Source of the DNA: Lactuca virosa | Taxonomy: Eukaryota > Streptophyta > Magnoliopsida > Asterales > Asteraceae | DNA length: 64,000 bases | Direction of reading: 5' to 3' | Assembly (NCBI GenBank): GCA_928212115.1 | Contig: CAKMRJ010005523.1 | Location: 142,696,402-142,760,401, forward strand | Shown: positions 31,701 through 43,110 of the stretch, piece after piece | How positions within the stretch are numbered: position 1 is the stretch's first letter | Layout: every line of letters begins with the position of its first letter | Notes under the pieces: generated by a model | The model's input: only the letters and a program-made list of their open reading frames with translations | What the model was told of the DNA's origin: nothing | The model's database searches: none | Position numbers and translations under genes: made by a program

Positions 31701-32745
31701 TTGGAATTAATTTCAGCATCAACAGCATGATACTTTTCGTGTTCTTTTGTTCAACACATGATATGCAACTGAATTATGCGAATATCCCAAGAAAATCCCT
31801 TCATCTGCTTTAGCTTGAAATTTCGAAAGATTGTCCTTAAGATTCATGATAAAGCACATGCATCCGAAAACATGAATAAATTTCACATTAGGTTTTCGAT
31901 TGTTGATAATTTCGTATGGAGTGATGTTAAAACGTCGATGGATAAAAGATCTGTTTTGAGTAAAACATGCAGTCGATACTGCTTCAGCCCAAAGGTATTG
32001 TGGAAGATTCGCATATGCCAGCATAGTCCTTGCCGCTTCGCATAAAGATCTATTTCTTCGTTCAACTACACCATTCTATTGTGGTGTATATGGAGACGAA
32101 AAATTATGTGAAATTCCTTTGTCCACCAAAAATGAATCAAGAACATTATTCTTAAATTCAGTTCCATGATCACTCTTAATTCTTCGAATAGTCTTCTTCA
32201 ACGTTGTTTCCATCTTTTTGATAAAGTCAATCATGATTTGTGCAACTTTGGATTTAAGCCTGAGATAATAAACCCACATGAATCTTGAAAAGTCATCAAC
32301 AATTACTAAAATGTACCGTTTCTTGTTGAGTGTTGAAACTGTCGAAGGACCATACAAATCAATATGTAAGAGCTCCAGTGGTTCAACAATTTTTGAATCT
32401 ATCGTAATCAGATGCCCTTGTTTATGTTGCTTGCCAACTTCACAAGCTGCACATAAAGAATCATTATCAAATTTAAGTACAGGTAATCCTCTTACCATAT
32501 CTTGTACAACAAGTTTGTTGATGTTTCGAAAGTTGAGATGTGAAAGTCGCCGATGCCAAAGCCAACTTATGTCTGATGAAGCTTTCGAAAGAAGACATAC
32601 AGCAGGTTTGCCTATTATCGGATTGATGTCCAAAGTGAACATGTCACCTTTCCTTTTTGATTTAAGAAAAACTTCATTTGTGATTACATTCGAAATAATG
32701 CTTCCCTCTTCGTTGAAAAGAACTTGATTTCCAGTGCCCACAACA
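31701..32745 (-). pseudogene. Element E integrase
   Basis: Copia order, upstream of RT. It contains the SWLWHRRLSHLNFRNI zinc-domain start, a CAACEVGKQHKQGH CX2C-type stretch, LLHIDLYGPS with the first Asp, SDHGTEFKN with the second, and SPYTPQ followed by a TAG (near 32074) and then NGVVERRNRSL with the catalytic Glu. The C-terminal part ends FLGYSHNSVAYHV. The TAG is one transition from CAG (Gln). A frame break occurs near 31720 before RT. Confidence 0.88.
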
Positions 32746-32990
32746 AGTTATGAAACACTTATCAAGTTATGTTGAAGACCTTCAACATAAGCAACACGAT
32801 TCACTGTGAATTTTCCATTCGTGATCTTTCCATAACCTTTGACCTGACATTTTTTATTGTTACCAAATTTCACTACTCCAACATTCTTTAGGCTTCGAAA
32901 ATCTCGTAAATTCTCCTTCTTCCTAGTCATGTGACGAGAGCAACCACTATCAATATACCACTTGTTATCGTATTGCTCGTCACATAGTAC
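32746..32990 (-). pseudogene. Element E aspartic protease
   Basis: It contains WYIDSGCSRHMTRKK (about 32965-32926) with the D-S-G active site, the VKGYGKITNGKFTVNRVAYVEGL stretch and HNLISVS, then a TAA (32748) where the family has Gln before LV. It lies between the gag linker and integrase. Confidence 0.85.
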
Positions 32991-34858
32991 CTACAATCAG
33001 TGGAAACATTTAGGTACCCAAGGCTGTTTGGGTCCTTGGAAATTAGATTTCAACTTGGAATGTAATGAAGAACATTTAACCCAATCACAAACCATGGTTT
33101 TGAGATTATCAATTAAGTTCACATCATCACTTAAAGGAATTGAAACATAAGATTTTGATGATTTCGGATGTTCACTAATATTACCCTTCGTATTCTGAGC
33201 TTGTGATTGAACATTGTTTGCTTTCACAACTGGTCTCCATGCTTTGACTGATATGTTCGAATCCTTAGAAGATGAACTTCCATTTGATGAAGTATTCACA
33301 TACTTCTCATAGGCTTCATGAATTTGCTCCTTTGAAAATGTACGCGACTGATATATTTTTCCTTTGCCCTCAAGCCAATGATCAATATGCTTCCTTGAAG
33401 TTATTCCTTTTTCACGTGAAATTTTCAAAGTTTGTTTCTTTGTGTGATTAGGAAAATTTGGCTTTTGAGGAATGAAATCAACTTTTGAATTTATTGAGGA
33501 AAATTTGGCTTTTGAAGAATGATCAGACGATGTGTTTGAAACTTTCGAAAACTTTTGTTGTTTATTCACTTTAGATCGTGAATAATTTGATTGATATGAA
33601 GTCGAAAAGATGAATTTTTAGCTTTGAAAACATTTTTGGATAATTTTGATTCAGACAAATATTTATTTGTTTGAGCGGGAGTTTTCTTTTTGTCTAAAAA
33701 TCTAGCTGAATTCACAGGCTTAACAGGTTTCGTTATTTCATTTGATGTCTTTTGAGACTCAATATTCTGCCAAAATATTTTCTTCCTAGCTTGTCTTTTT
33801 GAAATGTTATTTTCTTTCGAAAATTTGTCAATTTGATCTTTGAGTTCCTTAGAATTTAGTTTGACAACATTGTCATCTTTCACAACAACTAGTTTTGAAA
33901 CTTCTTTTTCAATTTTTGATTTTTCAACCCATTTTCTTTGTGGTTTTTGACGTTGAAAAACGTACGAATTCTTTGTTAGGTTATTTTCAACAGTGCTTTG
34001 ATTTGCAAAGAACCCTTCGTCTGTTCTTTTCAAATTATCTTCTTCAACTAACTTCTTTAATTCTGGTTTGACATTCTCAACATTTCTAATACTTACGAAC
34101 ACTTGATTTGGAAAAATGACATCATCTGTACATTTGAAATTTGGATAAACCACAGTATTCGTTTCAAGATAGTGAGCACCTTGTTCATTCATCACCTTTT
34201 CGAACTTTTGTGTATCACCATACACTTGATCAACCACAATTCGAGGAATTTCTTCTTCCTTTGATGATTTCTTTTCCTTTGAAATTTTCTCTTCTTTTTT
34301 ATCATCACTATCATCAGTTTGACTATCTCTGATGTCCACGAAGTCCAAATCACAAACTTTCGAAGATGAGGGTATATCAGTTTCTATCTTAACCAACAAG
34401 TCCTTAACTTTTTATTTCCCTTTAGATGTTGATGCAACATTAACAATAGACAACTGAGAACAATCAACATCTTCAAGATCACTAATTTCACTAATATTGT
34501 CAGAATCATCTTCAATATCAGCAAAATTAGATTGAGAATTAGATGTTAAATTTTCAGTCTTTTTCAAAATTTGGATTTGTTCAGATTTAGTCAAAGTATC
34601 ATTCACTATGTTGACTAATTCATTCGTATCAAGACAATCATCAATTTTGACAATTCCATATTTATATCTATCATCAGGAACTTTGTCAAATTCAGCGATT
34701 ATCTTCTCACAATCATACGAAACATTATCTACCTTAGCTCTTTCGTATGCTAGAAAAAGTAGTAATTTTCTATGTTGTTCTTTACTTATCTCACATGAAT
34801 GATGTAAATCAGTTAATTTGCCATACAATCTCTTAGCTGAATTACAGTAAATATTTCT
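32991..34858 (-). pseudogene. Element E gag-pol linker (SIRE-type long interdomain)
   Basis: About 620 codons rich in Lys, Ser, Asp and Asn. Stops are at 34412 and at the 34861 boundary, with a frameshift at 33566. There is no catalytic motif. A SRTFSKEQIHEAYEKYV stretch and a final KGPKQPWVPK stretch are typical of the SIRE lineage just before protease. It may be part of a long Gag C-terminus. Two coiled-coil-like parts are visible. Confidence 0.65.
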
Positions 34859-36515
34859 TTATGCAAGCAAAAGTTTGACTTCATTTGATAAAGTATCCCT
34901 ATCACACATAATGTTCTTTATTTGTAATTCTAAACAATCAACTTTACTTATTTTCATGTCTAATATCTTTTTGGTCTCTAATAACTCCATGGACAACCTG
35001 TTGGCCTCACTACTAGCAGACACAACAATTGAATCAAAATAAGTAACTGTCTCATCAAAAGATATTAGTTCAGAATCATAAGCATGCTTAGGAATATTAA
35101 AAGATTCGAGAATATTTCGTACCTTTGTCGTCATTGGTGATTTGTCTGCTGCCTTGGATACGAAACATCTTCCTTTCACTTCGAATTCTTCTTCGTCTGA
35201 ATCCTCCTCCATCTTTGCATACATTGCTCCGTGTGTGGGATTCCTCATCTCATCATCGTCTGATCCAGATGACCAGATTTGATATGTTCCATCTTCCTCT
35301 TGTTCATCCCTAGCGATCAGCGACAAATTCTTAGCTTTTGCACGAAACTCCTCAAGCTTCTCTGCGTAATAAGCTTCATCTTTTACTTTATTCTTCCTCT
35401 CATCCTTCTTTCTGAGCATACAATCATTCGCAAGATGATTGGCACCATTGCAATAATGACAATCTACTCCAGCATCACCTTTCAATTTCTTCTCACTTTT
35501 CCCTTCAGACACCTTCAAATCTTTCTTCTCAACCTTCTTATTTTCCTCAACAACAGCTTTACTCACAGCATTTCCTTTCACCTCAGCTAGCTTAGCCTTC
35601 GAATTGAACAGCTTTTTGAAAAATTTCTTAACACGATTATTTGAGTAAAATGCTATTGCCTCATCATCAGAATTCATGATGAATCCCTCTTCTTCCTCAG
35701 ATTCACCTTTTTCATCTTCTTCCTCAGATATCTTGGACACAAGTGCCAATGGACCTCCCAAACTCAGCTTCGATTCTTCAGCAATTTCATTAACCTCACT
35801 TTCGTGTGTCTTCAACTGATTGTACAGATCATTGAGAGATGATATATCGAAACTTTGCTGATTCTTTACCATCATACTCACACTTCTCCATTCTTTTCGA
35901 AGACCCATCACAAAGATAAGATTGAATTCCATTGAAGTCCTGGTGATTCCATAGCGATTGCAACGGTAGATTAACTCGTTCATACGGTCATAGTACACTT
36001 CAACTGTTTCACCTTCTTTTTGTCTGAAGTCTTTCAGCTCAACCAATCACTGTTTTACTGAATTGATTTTCGTCCTCTCACTTCCTTGAAACTTTTCTTT
36101 TAAATTGTTCCAGATTTCCTTAGCAGTTGTACAACTCCTTACGTAATTGTACACAACTGGAGGTAAAGCTCCTCGCAATTCCCTCATACATCTCTTTTCC
36201 AGTTTCTTCAGACGATCTATTTGATTTTCAACCTCAGGACTTGCAGAAGATGTTCCGATTTCTTGAACATTCATCGGAGGATTGACAATTCCAGAAATAC
36301 ATGACCATAATTCTTCATCAAGACCATTCAGATAATCCTGCATATGATCAGCCCACTGATCATAGTATTTAGGAATTAACATTGGAATTTTGGTCGATGA
36401 TCCTAACATATGATAATTCCAGAATTTTGGTCGATAATCCTGCATATGATCAGCCCACTGATCATAGTATTTAGGAATTAACACTGGTCATAGAATTGAG
36501 ATTGAAACTCGCCAT
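34859..36515 (-). pseudogene. Element E gag with a 34-codon tandem duplication
   Basis: ATG at 36515 (MASFNLNSMTSV). A frame break follows near 36475. The UBN2-type copia Gag runs from LIPKYYDQWADHMQDYL through SCTTAKEIWNNLKEKFQGSE and VEVYYDRMNELIYRC to LRKEWRSVSMMVK. One zinc knuckle is present (CHYCNGANHLANDC, about 35465-35425). A TGA occurs at 36044-36046 and a TAA at 34859. At the N-terminus a segment of 102 bp (34 codons) is repeated (plus coordinates 36337 and 36439), so the YYDQWADHM motif appears twice. Confidence 0.85.
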
Positions 36516-36748
36516 TGTTGTACGGAAAATGATTTTGAGAATTTTTGAAGAAAATTTGAGAACAAACTAGTTGAATCAGATCGGAATTACAAGACGTACA
36601 CTCGATTCAACAATTCAAACGCAGAATCGAATCACAAACTAAAATCTAGACAATTTTTCACTATCAAAAAGTGCGGAAACTTTTGAACCAAAAAGTTGAT
36701 TCAATTTTTTTTTGAATAGATGAAAATTAGATCACAGATGTGATTCCT

Positions 36749-36760
36749 GCTCTGATACCA
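36749..36760 (-). other. Element E primer binding site (tRNA-iMet)
   Basis: GCTCTGATACCA in plus coordinates, two bases from the LTR end. It matches the initiator tRNA-Met. Confidence 0.88.
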
Positions 36761-36762
36761 AT

Positions 36763-37087
36763 TGATGAATCAATGAATCGAGTAACAAACCGAATCATAG
36801 TTTGAATTGAATTCAGAAAATAAGATTGAACACCGGATGTAAATATGATATTGTTTCAGCTCTATTACGCTTTCGAATGTTTACTGAGTACAAAGACAGG
36901 TCTGCAAAAACTCTTATCTAACTCTAGTAAATGTCCCTATTTATAGGAAACAGAAAGCGTACAAAAAATATACTAAGGCATAAAACACTTGAGCTTCGAA
37001 TCTAAAGAGCCTTAGTAAAATACATTACAAATCATACGAAGAGTGCAAAATATCCTTCGACTAATTACAACATATTTCGCCCTTACA
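36763..37087 (-). repeat. Element E 5' LTR (325 bp)
   Basis: It starts TGATGAATCAATG and ends TTCGCCCTTACA in plus coordinates, next to the TAATC duplication. The sequence TATTTATAGG at about 36938-36947 is on the plus strand, and its complement is a TATA-like box. Confidence 0.92.
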
Positions 37088-37092
37088 TAATC

Positions 37093-37566
37093 GTATGGAA
37101 CTTGCTATGTGTATGCTTTTAAAATTGTATATGGTTAGGAGCTTATAGCTTTAGAATGATTGATTTGGCCTTATTTCCTGTTCCTTATTTGGTTATGGTC
37201 CTAGGGTAGAATCTCTTATTCGAAAGTCTATTTGATCCTTTTCTGTGTATAATTTGCATGCATAAAGGCAACCTGTTATGATTGGTCTGTTTGATATGGG
37301 TAGAGCAAATCTTAGGAAAGCCTGGGCTTTGGGTTATGCAGTGGTTTGTGGTATATGATTTATTTTGGGACGAATTGGAGTTATCAGGTAGAGCCTTGGG
37401 GAAAGGTACAGGTAGGTGTGGAAGGTAGTATTGGGCCCGTACTACTAAACGCACAAGACTGGTACCCGAACCAATGTTAGATCTGACAGCTCTAAGGAGG
37501 ACCGGTGTGGGAAGATCCCCTAAATAGATGTCCTGATTATTATGGTTCATGACATTTCAGTTTAGC
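37093..37566 (+). other. Element C leader, right of element E
   Basis: Non-coding. It ends TTCATGACATTTCAG (37560) six bases before the gag ATG, a good 3' splice site. Nothing else is seen. Confidence 0.5.
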
Positions 37567-38515
37567 ATGGTGGTGACACGATTTGGGATAGGGGGATCAG
37601 GATCAGGATTAGGATCTGGATCCGGATCGGGCGGTGGTGCAGAGCCCATTGATGAGAGGTTGTGCGAGATCATTGCAGCTGAGGTTACGAAGGGCATCCT
37701 TGACGCTACCACAGTGATCTTTGGGACGGTCAAGGAGGGTATTATAGAGATTATGGAGGAGAGGCTCAGGTAACTCAAAGCCAAGATTGCTGCGGGCCAG
37801 ATCGGGGCCCGAACTCCCTCGATTTGGGAATTCAAGGCATGTGAAGCGTCGGAGTTTTTCGGGGTCAAGGACACCATTGTTAAGCGAAGCTGGGTGGCGG
37901 ACATCGAGAACGCCCAGCGCACAAGTTCTTGCCCGGACGCGGTAAAGGTGGGATTTGCTTCCTGTATGCTGAGGGACAGAGCCCGGGATTGGTGGGGAGA
38001 GCTGACCAGTCAGGTTGGAGTAGCTGGTGTGGCTGAGATGACATGGGCCGAATTTGTTCGGAGATTTGAGTTGGAATTTGCACCGGCTATCGAGGTGCAA
38101 TGGATGGTGAGGGAGTTCCAAGAGCTACAACAGACCACCGAGACTGTGGTGGAGATCACCGCCAAGTTTCACGAGCGAGCATTTTTGATCCCACAGTATG
38201 CTACTGACAAGGACATGCGGAGTACGAGGTATCATTCCATGCTGAGGGATGATATACGGGAGTTTGTGAGCTTTACAGGGTGCAAAACCCTGAATGAGAT
38301 GGTGGAGAAGGCACAAGAGAGGGAGATGGAGTTGGACTTCTGCACCAAGTGGAAGCCTGAGCAGACATAGGCAGCAGTAGGTCAAGCTAAAAAGCCTAAG
38401 ACCTCGGATTCATCCAGTACGGGCCAGCAGGGTCGTGGCCAGTGTGCCAAGTGTGAGAGATCTCATGAGGGAGCTTGCCGGGGGTCGAACCCGGTGTGTT
38501 ATACGTGTGGTCAGC
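37567..38515 (+). pseudogene. Element C gag, first part
   Basis: MVVTRFG start at 37567, with a Gly/Ser repeat (GSGSGLGSGSGSGGG) typical of this family. Then come GILDATTVIFGTVKEGIIEIME, a TAG at 37770, EFKACEASEFFGVKDTIV, the CMLRDRARDWWGEL core, FAPAIEVQ and IREFVSFTGCKTLNEMVEKAQERE. A TAG at 38368-38370 stands where Gln is expected. The first zinc knuckle (CAKCERSHEGAC) starts near 38443. S2 interrupts a second (CYTCGQ) at 38515. After removal of S2 it joins PGHVSRDC. Confidence 0.85.
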
Positions 38516-38754
38516 TGTCACGACCCCAAACCAGACGGCGGAAACGTCTGGAGGTGGAGGACTTGAATTGTAGTATCACAACACATACATCATAGTAATC
38601 AAAGTACAAACAACCATTGTATTTAAAAGGTATAAGAATTTACATGTGTTCAATCATTGTATATTGAACCAAAATATAGTTATACAAAAGAAGATATAAC
38701 TCAACATAGCTCCATCTTCGCAAAAAGCTCGGGGAGTACCTGTGTATTATTTCC

Positions 38755-39860
38755 CTGAGAATACAAGTAAATTTGAAAAGAGAGTATCAACATAAAGTTG
38801 AGTGAGTGCATAAGTGTTTATGTTTAAAGGATGTCTCTGTATCTTGTATATGTAACTTGTTCCAGAAAATCCTATATTTTATGTTGTATATGAAAAGTAG
38901 TTTTATTCCCATAAAACCGTTCACTTTGTATCAATGTTTTGTATTTGTATTACTTTATGAAAAACTTGTACTGAGAGTGTGCCTGGCTCCACCAGCTGTT
39001 ATTGAAAATTGTATTGAACCATTGTATTTTGTATTCTGTAAACTGGTACTTTGAAGGTGTACTTTCGTTTAGTTGTTTATACACTAACGTATTGTTAATA
39101 TCTTTTTAATGAGTTATTATAACCATACTATGACGGATGGCTGAAACAAACGCTTTGTGGGCGTTTAAACTGTTGATAACAATTGCCACTCATCGGCGTG
39201 TATGCCTGACTGTAGCTAGCAGCCTGAGTGCGGGGTTGTCAATCCCGATATAGATCTATACACACTTGTTTCGATCCCCGGCTGGAGATTCTGGTTATAA
39301 TGTCAGGACTTTTCCTATGTTGTCTAAAGTGAATTAAACAACCTGAATAGAGTGTCTCATAAAAAGCATATAAACGTTACATGTGTATTAGTTTTGAAAA
39401 CCCAATCATTCTGAAATAATGATTGACAGTATGTTCTTGAATCAAAACCCAATCATTCTGAAATAATGATTGACAGTATGTTCTTGAATTAGTATTCCAA
39501 ACATGTATTTGATAAGTGTAAACCTTGATTCGTTCTGTATCAAAACCCTAGTTTCTTGTAAGACTGTGTATTCTAGTATACTTGTATCACAAATTATTGT
39601 TCTATGTATAAATTATACCTATTATAATTTATATGTACTTTCTGAATATGTATTTAACCATGTTTGCATGTAATCCCTTGCTCAGCATATTACAAAGGTA
39701 GTTAAACTGATGAAATAACTATTATATTTATATACATATACAATTTTATATATAAGTAAAATTTAAACGACACTCGGACAAATAATCGGTACTTTAAGCC
39801 CACATCCAAAGAAGGAAAAGGACCTAGAATGAGTTATCAGTCCTAAGTCTTTTAAATCTC

Positions 39861-39927
<67 letters not shown>

Positions 39928-40107
39928 TGAATTTTGGGGAAAAATATAAGTTTATAAAAGAGTTTAATGTTTTGAGTATTTTTAATGATTTAATGTTGTT
40001 TTATCATGATTTGAAATTATGATCTTATAACACAAAGTTCTTGTGTTATGCTTGTATTCCCCCCTTAAAACAGTAGAAATTATGAAAATACGGGGGTATG
40101 TACTCAC
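38755..40107 (-). other. Predicted leader intron in solo LTR S2
   Basis: The minus-strand donor is CAA|GTGAGTACATACC with the first base at 40107. The acceptor ends TTGTATTCTCAG with the last base at 38755. The signals match those in element B (AAG|GTGAGTTCATACC and TTGTATTCTCAG), although much of the intron between has diverged. Exon 1 would be about 220 nt from the TATA box. Confidence 0.55.
39864..39923. repeat. (AT)n microsatellite
   Basis: About 60 bp of near-perfect TA dinucleotide repeat inside S2. Confidence 0.95.
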
Positions 40108-40361
40108 TTGATAGGTGGTGAATTGGACGGAGTTTCGTTTCACGAAAAGGGGTTTGTTTGTCGAGAAACCGGCTTAAATTGGGCAGAATTTCGACAGGAG
40201 AGAGGTTACTTCTCGGGAATCTTGGGGCTTCGAGGATTGCTTAGGGTTCGAGACTTGATACCGGGGCTTTAGGGGTTGCATATGAGTTTGTGGAAGTGGA
40301 AAATGTGAAAGAGAATGAAATTAGGGGTGAAAAGTGTAAAATATTTCGGAACCCTCGCATG

Positions 40362-40370
40362 CCTTATATA
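40362..40370 (-). promoter_or_regulatory. TATA box of solo LTR S2
   Basis: The minus strand reads GGCCTATATAAGGCATG, with a GC-rich promoter-like region upstream (40380-40680). Confidence 0.72.
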
Positions 40371-40496
40371 GGCCGAAGCCTCGGATCCGAGGCTATGCGA
40401 GCCTGCCACGCATCGGACAGGTGGCAAAGGGAGGGGACCTCTTCGGACCGCAGGCTGGCTCGGATTGGACCGGACTTCGGTCCAATAGAAGACTGA

Positions 40497-40657
40497 CACG
40501 TGCGAAGGAGTGCATCCGAGGGGCGTGCGAGGTGATGTCCGGTGTGTCTCATGCGAGGCTGTCCGAGGATGATTGGACCGCGGAGTTGGTCGAATCAAAA
40601 GGTGCCACGCAATGCTTCGGTCCACTCAGCAGCTGCCACGTGCGAGGTGACGTGTCA
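40497..40657 (-). promoter_or_regulatory. G-box and ABRE-like cluster upstream of the S2 TATA box
   Basis: CACGTG at 40497-40502 and 40637-40642, then TGACGTGTCA at 40648-40657. Several TGCCACG copies lie nearby. These ACGT-core sites are classical plant bZIP and ABA-response sites, 125-290 bp upstream of the TATA box. Function is inference. Confidence 0.55.
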
Positions 40658-41437
40658 CATGCGAAATTGCCCGGTTTTCCTATTTGTCTTTATTTTTGTG
40701 CCAAAACTTGCGAAAATCATAACTTTCGCATACGAGCTCCGTCTTTGGCGTTCTTTATATGCACGCATATGTAAAATCATACTCTACGACTTTCGTTTAG
40801 ACTTCGTCGGCTAATTTTGACTTTATTTTTAATATTATTATTTTAAACAGACCGGGACGGGAATCAGTTAAAAATTCATAACTTCTTCATCTGACATTCG
40901 TTTTTGTCTGTCTTTTCACCGTTGTTCTACTACCGACGAGACCTTCAATTCTCGTTTAGGTTGTGTTGGCTAAAAATCGCTCGATTTTTATTTCGAGTTT
41001 TTAGCTATACACTGCTATACTGGAACTTAGAAAAATCATATCTTCCTCATACGAAGTCAGATTTTTCCGTTCTTTTTATGAAAGTTCTCGGTTTAACATA
41101 AACTAAAATTTTCATTTAGATTGTTAAGGCTAACAAACCTTTTATCGAAAATTCAGTTTCTACACTGAACAGTGTTTTGCCGGTTTTGTCGTGGATTTTC
41201 GATTAGTCATAACTTCTTCGTTATAACTCGGATTTTTGTGTTCTTTATGTTTTTGGAAACCTTGTTACAATCTCTATCACTTGGTTCATCCCAATCGATA
41301 TTGCTAAATAATTTATTTTTGACGGTCAATTATGTAAATATGCACATTATGCTAAAATCTCTCTTTATTATTATAAAAAGAAATACACATTGACCTATAC
41401 TATTACATAGGTTTGAAATAACGATTTGTTACATCAG

Positions 41438-41681
41438 CCAGGCCACGTGAGCAGGGACTGCCCCCGGAAGGGCTTGATATGTTTCCATTGCAACCAGACG
41501 GGCCATAAAAAAGCCAATTGTCTGAGGTTGCAGGGAGGGGGAGGAGCAGTGGCGGCGCCTGCGCCTGCCACGATGAGGATTACTGATGACCGCCCGACTA
41601 AGGCGGATGCTCCAGCGGTGAAGAGCCGCACATTTTAGCTAACTACCGAGGAGGCTTGGGCGGAGCCAGACGTTGTGGCTG
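41438..41681 (+). pseudogene. Element C gag, second part with zinc knuckles
   Basis: It continues from S2 with GHVSRDC (end of the second knuckle) and ICFHCNQTGHKKANC (third knuckle, about 41478-41521). Then come an Ala/Pro stretch, MRITDD and SRTF followed by a TAG (41636-41638) where Gln is expected, then LTTEEAWAEPDVVAG up to the donor at 41681/41682. D has the same tail (FQLTAKQAREAPDVVAG). Confidence 0.85.
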
Positions 41682-41750
41682 GTACATGTTTATTCTTCTC
41701 TACTCTCTATTTATTTGTATAGCTTATATGTGCATTGTGTTTATGTATAG
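41682..41750 (+). other. Predicted gag-protease intron of element C (69 bp)
   Basis: GT at 41682-41683, AG at 41749-41750. It is T-rich, unlike the flanking coding DNA, and contains an in-frame TAG. Splicing joins DVVAG to IFLVNGVSDHVLFDSGAT in the frame expected for protease. D has the same arrangement (61243-61309), and both introns share GCTTATATGTG. Unspliced RNA would give Gag only. Confidence 0.68.
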
Positions 41751-42250
41751 GGATCTTTTTGGTCAATGGTGTCTCAGATCATGTTTTGTTTGATTCGGGA
41801 GCTACCTGATCATTCGTGTCTCTTGCGCTTAGCAACAAGTTTCAGGATGCACTGGGAACCTTGGATTCCCCGCTTGAGGTAGAGATTGCTGATGACTGCA
41901 CTGTGAGTGTTGCGAGGGTGTATCAGGACTGTGTCATGAATGTGCTTGGAGAGAGGTTTCACGTTGACTTGGTTTCGATACCGTTGCGAGGGCTGAAAGT
42001 GATTGTCGGGATGGATTGGTTGGGGGCCAACAGGGCCATGATCGACTGTGAGTACCAGTTAGTGGGGGTTCGAACCCCAAGTGGGGGAGAACTGGTTATA
42101 CATGGTGAGAGGGCCTCGCAGGGGCTGAACCTCTATTCGGCTGCGAGGGCTAGGAGATTTCTGCAGCAGGGAGGTATGGGATTTCTGGCTTATATCTCAG
42201 ATACGAGGGTCGAGACCACGATAGATGTGGGTAGTGTGCCGGTTGTATAG
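41751..42250 (+). pseudogene. Element C protease
   Basis: FLVNG..DHVLFDSGAT with the D-S-G active site (about 41790-41800), then a TGA where Arg is expected (41808), then SFVSLALSNKF. The later VIVGMDWLGANRAMIDC stretch and TPSGGELVIHGERA are intact. It ends at TAG 42248-42250 before EFRDVFPKELPGVPPER, the RT start. Confidence 0.85.
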
Positions 42251-43110
42251 GAATTTCGGGATGTCTTTCCGAAAGAGTTACCAGGAGTGCCTCCGGAGAG
42301 GTAGGTTGAGTTTCGCATTGATTTGGTGCCGGGTGCCGCCCCGATAGCGAAGGCACCATACCGACTAGCACCGCCTGAGATGTAGGAGCTATCTATGTAG
42401 CTTCAAGAGCTGCTAGACCGAGGGTTCACCCGTCCTATCAGTTCCCCGTACGGAGCTCCGATCCTGTTTGTGAAAAAGAAGGATGGATCGCACAGGATGT
42501 GCATTGATTATCGAGAGTTGAACAAACTGACGGTGAAGAACCGTTATCCGTTACCGAGGATCGATGATTTCTTTCATCAGTTGCAGGGTGCGTCTTGATT
42601 TTCCAAGATTGATCTTCGGTCGGGTACCATCAAATGAGGATTCGGGATGAGGATATACCGAAGAAAGATTTCAGGAATCGGTATGGGAATTACGAGTTTG
42701 TAGTGATGCCATTTAGGCTCACCAATGCCCCAACAGCGTTCATGGATCTCATGAACAGGGTGTGTAAACCGATGCTGGATCAGTCGGTGATCATTTTTAT
42801 TGATGATATCATGGTCTATTCTAAGACTAAGGAGCAGCACGAGCAACATTTGAGGGAGGTATTGTAGACCCTGAGGGCGGAGAGGTTGTATGCCAAGTTC
42901 TCCAAGTGTGATATTTGGCTGCGAGAGGTACAGTTTTTGGGGCACATCATCAATCAGGAGGGTATTTCGGTTGATCCAGCTAAGGTTGAGGCAGTGATGC
43001 AGTAGAAAGTACCGAAGAATGCTTCTGAGATCCGTTGCTTCTTGGTTCTAACGGGCTATTATCGGAGATTCATCCAGTATTTCTCCAAGATTGTTGTGCC
43101 CTTGACCCGC
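42251..43110 (+). pseudogene. Element C reverse transcriptase
   Basis: Several TAG codons (such as 42302-42304, 42383 and 42398) stand where Gln is expected, and a TGA near 42597 replaces Trp. A one-base loss near 42622 breaks RSGYHQ. Downstream are FVVMPFRLTNAPTAFMDLMNRV and the FIDDIMVYSK active site (about 42797-42826), then EVQFLGHIINQEGI. It ends at GYYRRFIQ. Two frameshifts and about seven stops, but every motif is in place. Confidence 0.88.

Larger units (their letters stand above)
23624..37087 (-). mobile_element. Element E: Ty1/copia, SIRE/Maximus-like, minus strand, with post-pol ORF3
   Basis: The TSD TAATC lies at 23619-23623 and 37088-37092. The 325-bp LTRs (23624-23948 and 36763-37087) differ at 11 sites by hand count (3.4%). 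The PBS is at 36749-36760 and the PPT at 23949-23960. On the minus strand come gag (36515 down), a long gag-pol linker, PR-INT-RT-RH (to 29681), a non-coding gap of about 1.8 kb and a large ORF3 (27707-23922). The order INT before RT identifies copia. The long linker and extra ORF fit the SIRE lineage. It lies in the leader of element C. Confidence 0.94.
38516..41432 (-). mobile_element. Solo LTR S2 (element B-like, 2917 bp) in element C gag
   Basis: It starts TGTCACGACCCC and ends GATTTGTTACA. The perfect TSD TCAGC lies at 38511-38515 and 41433-41437. Its left end is a reverse-complement match to the end of the element B LTR (CCAGACGG...AAACGTC), so it belongs to the B superfamily in minus orientation. 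It has a TATA box at 40362-40370, bZIP-like sites at 40497-40657, a leader intron (38755-40107) with the shared palindrome, and an (AT)n tract. Confidence 0.93.

Noticed and set aside
37549..38121. 170-residue minus ORF opposite C gag
   Set aside because: Antisense shadow in GC-rich gag.
40269..40774. ORFs of 118 and 117 residues in S2
   Set aside because: They overlap on opposite strands within a GC-rich LTR promoter and have no domain.
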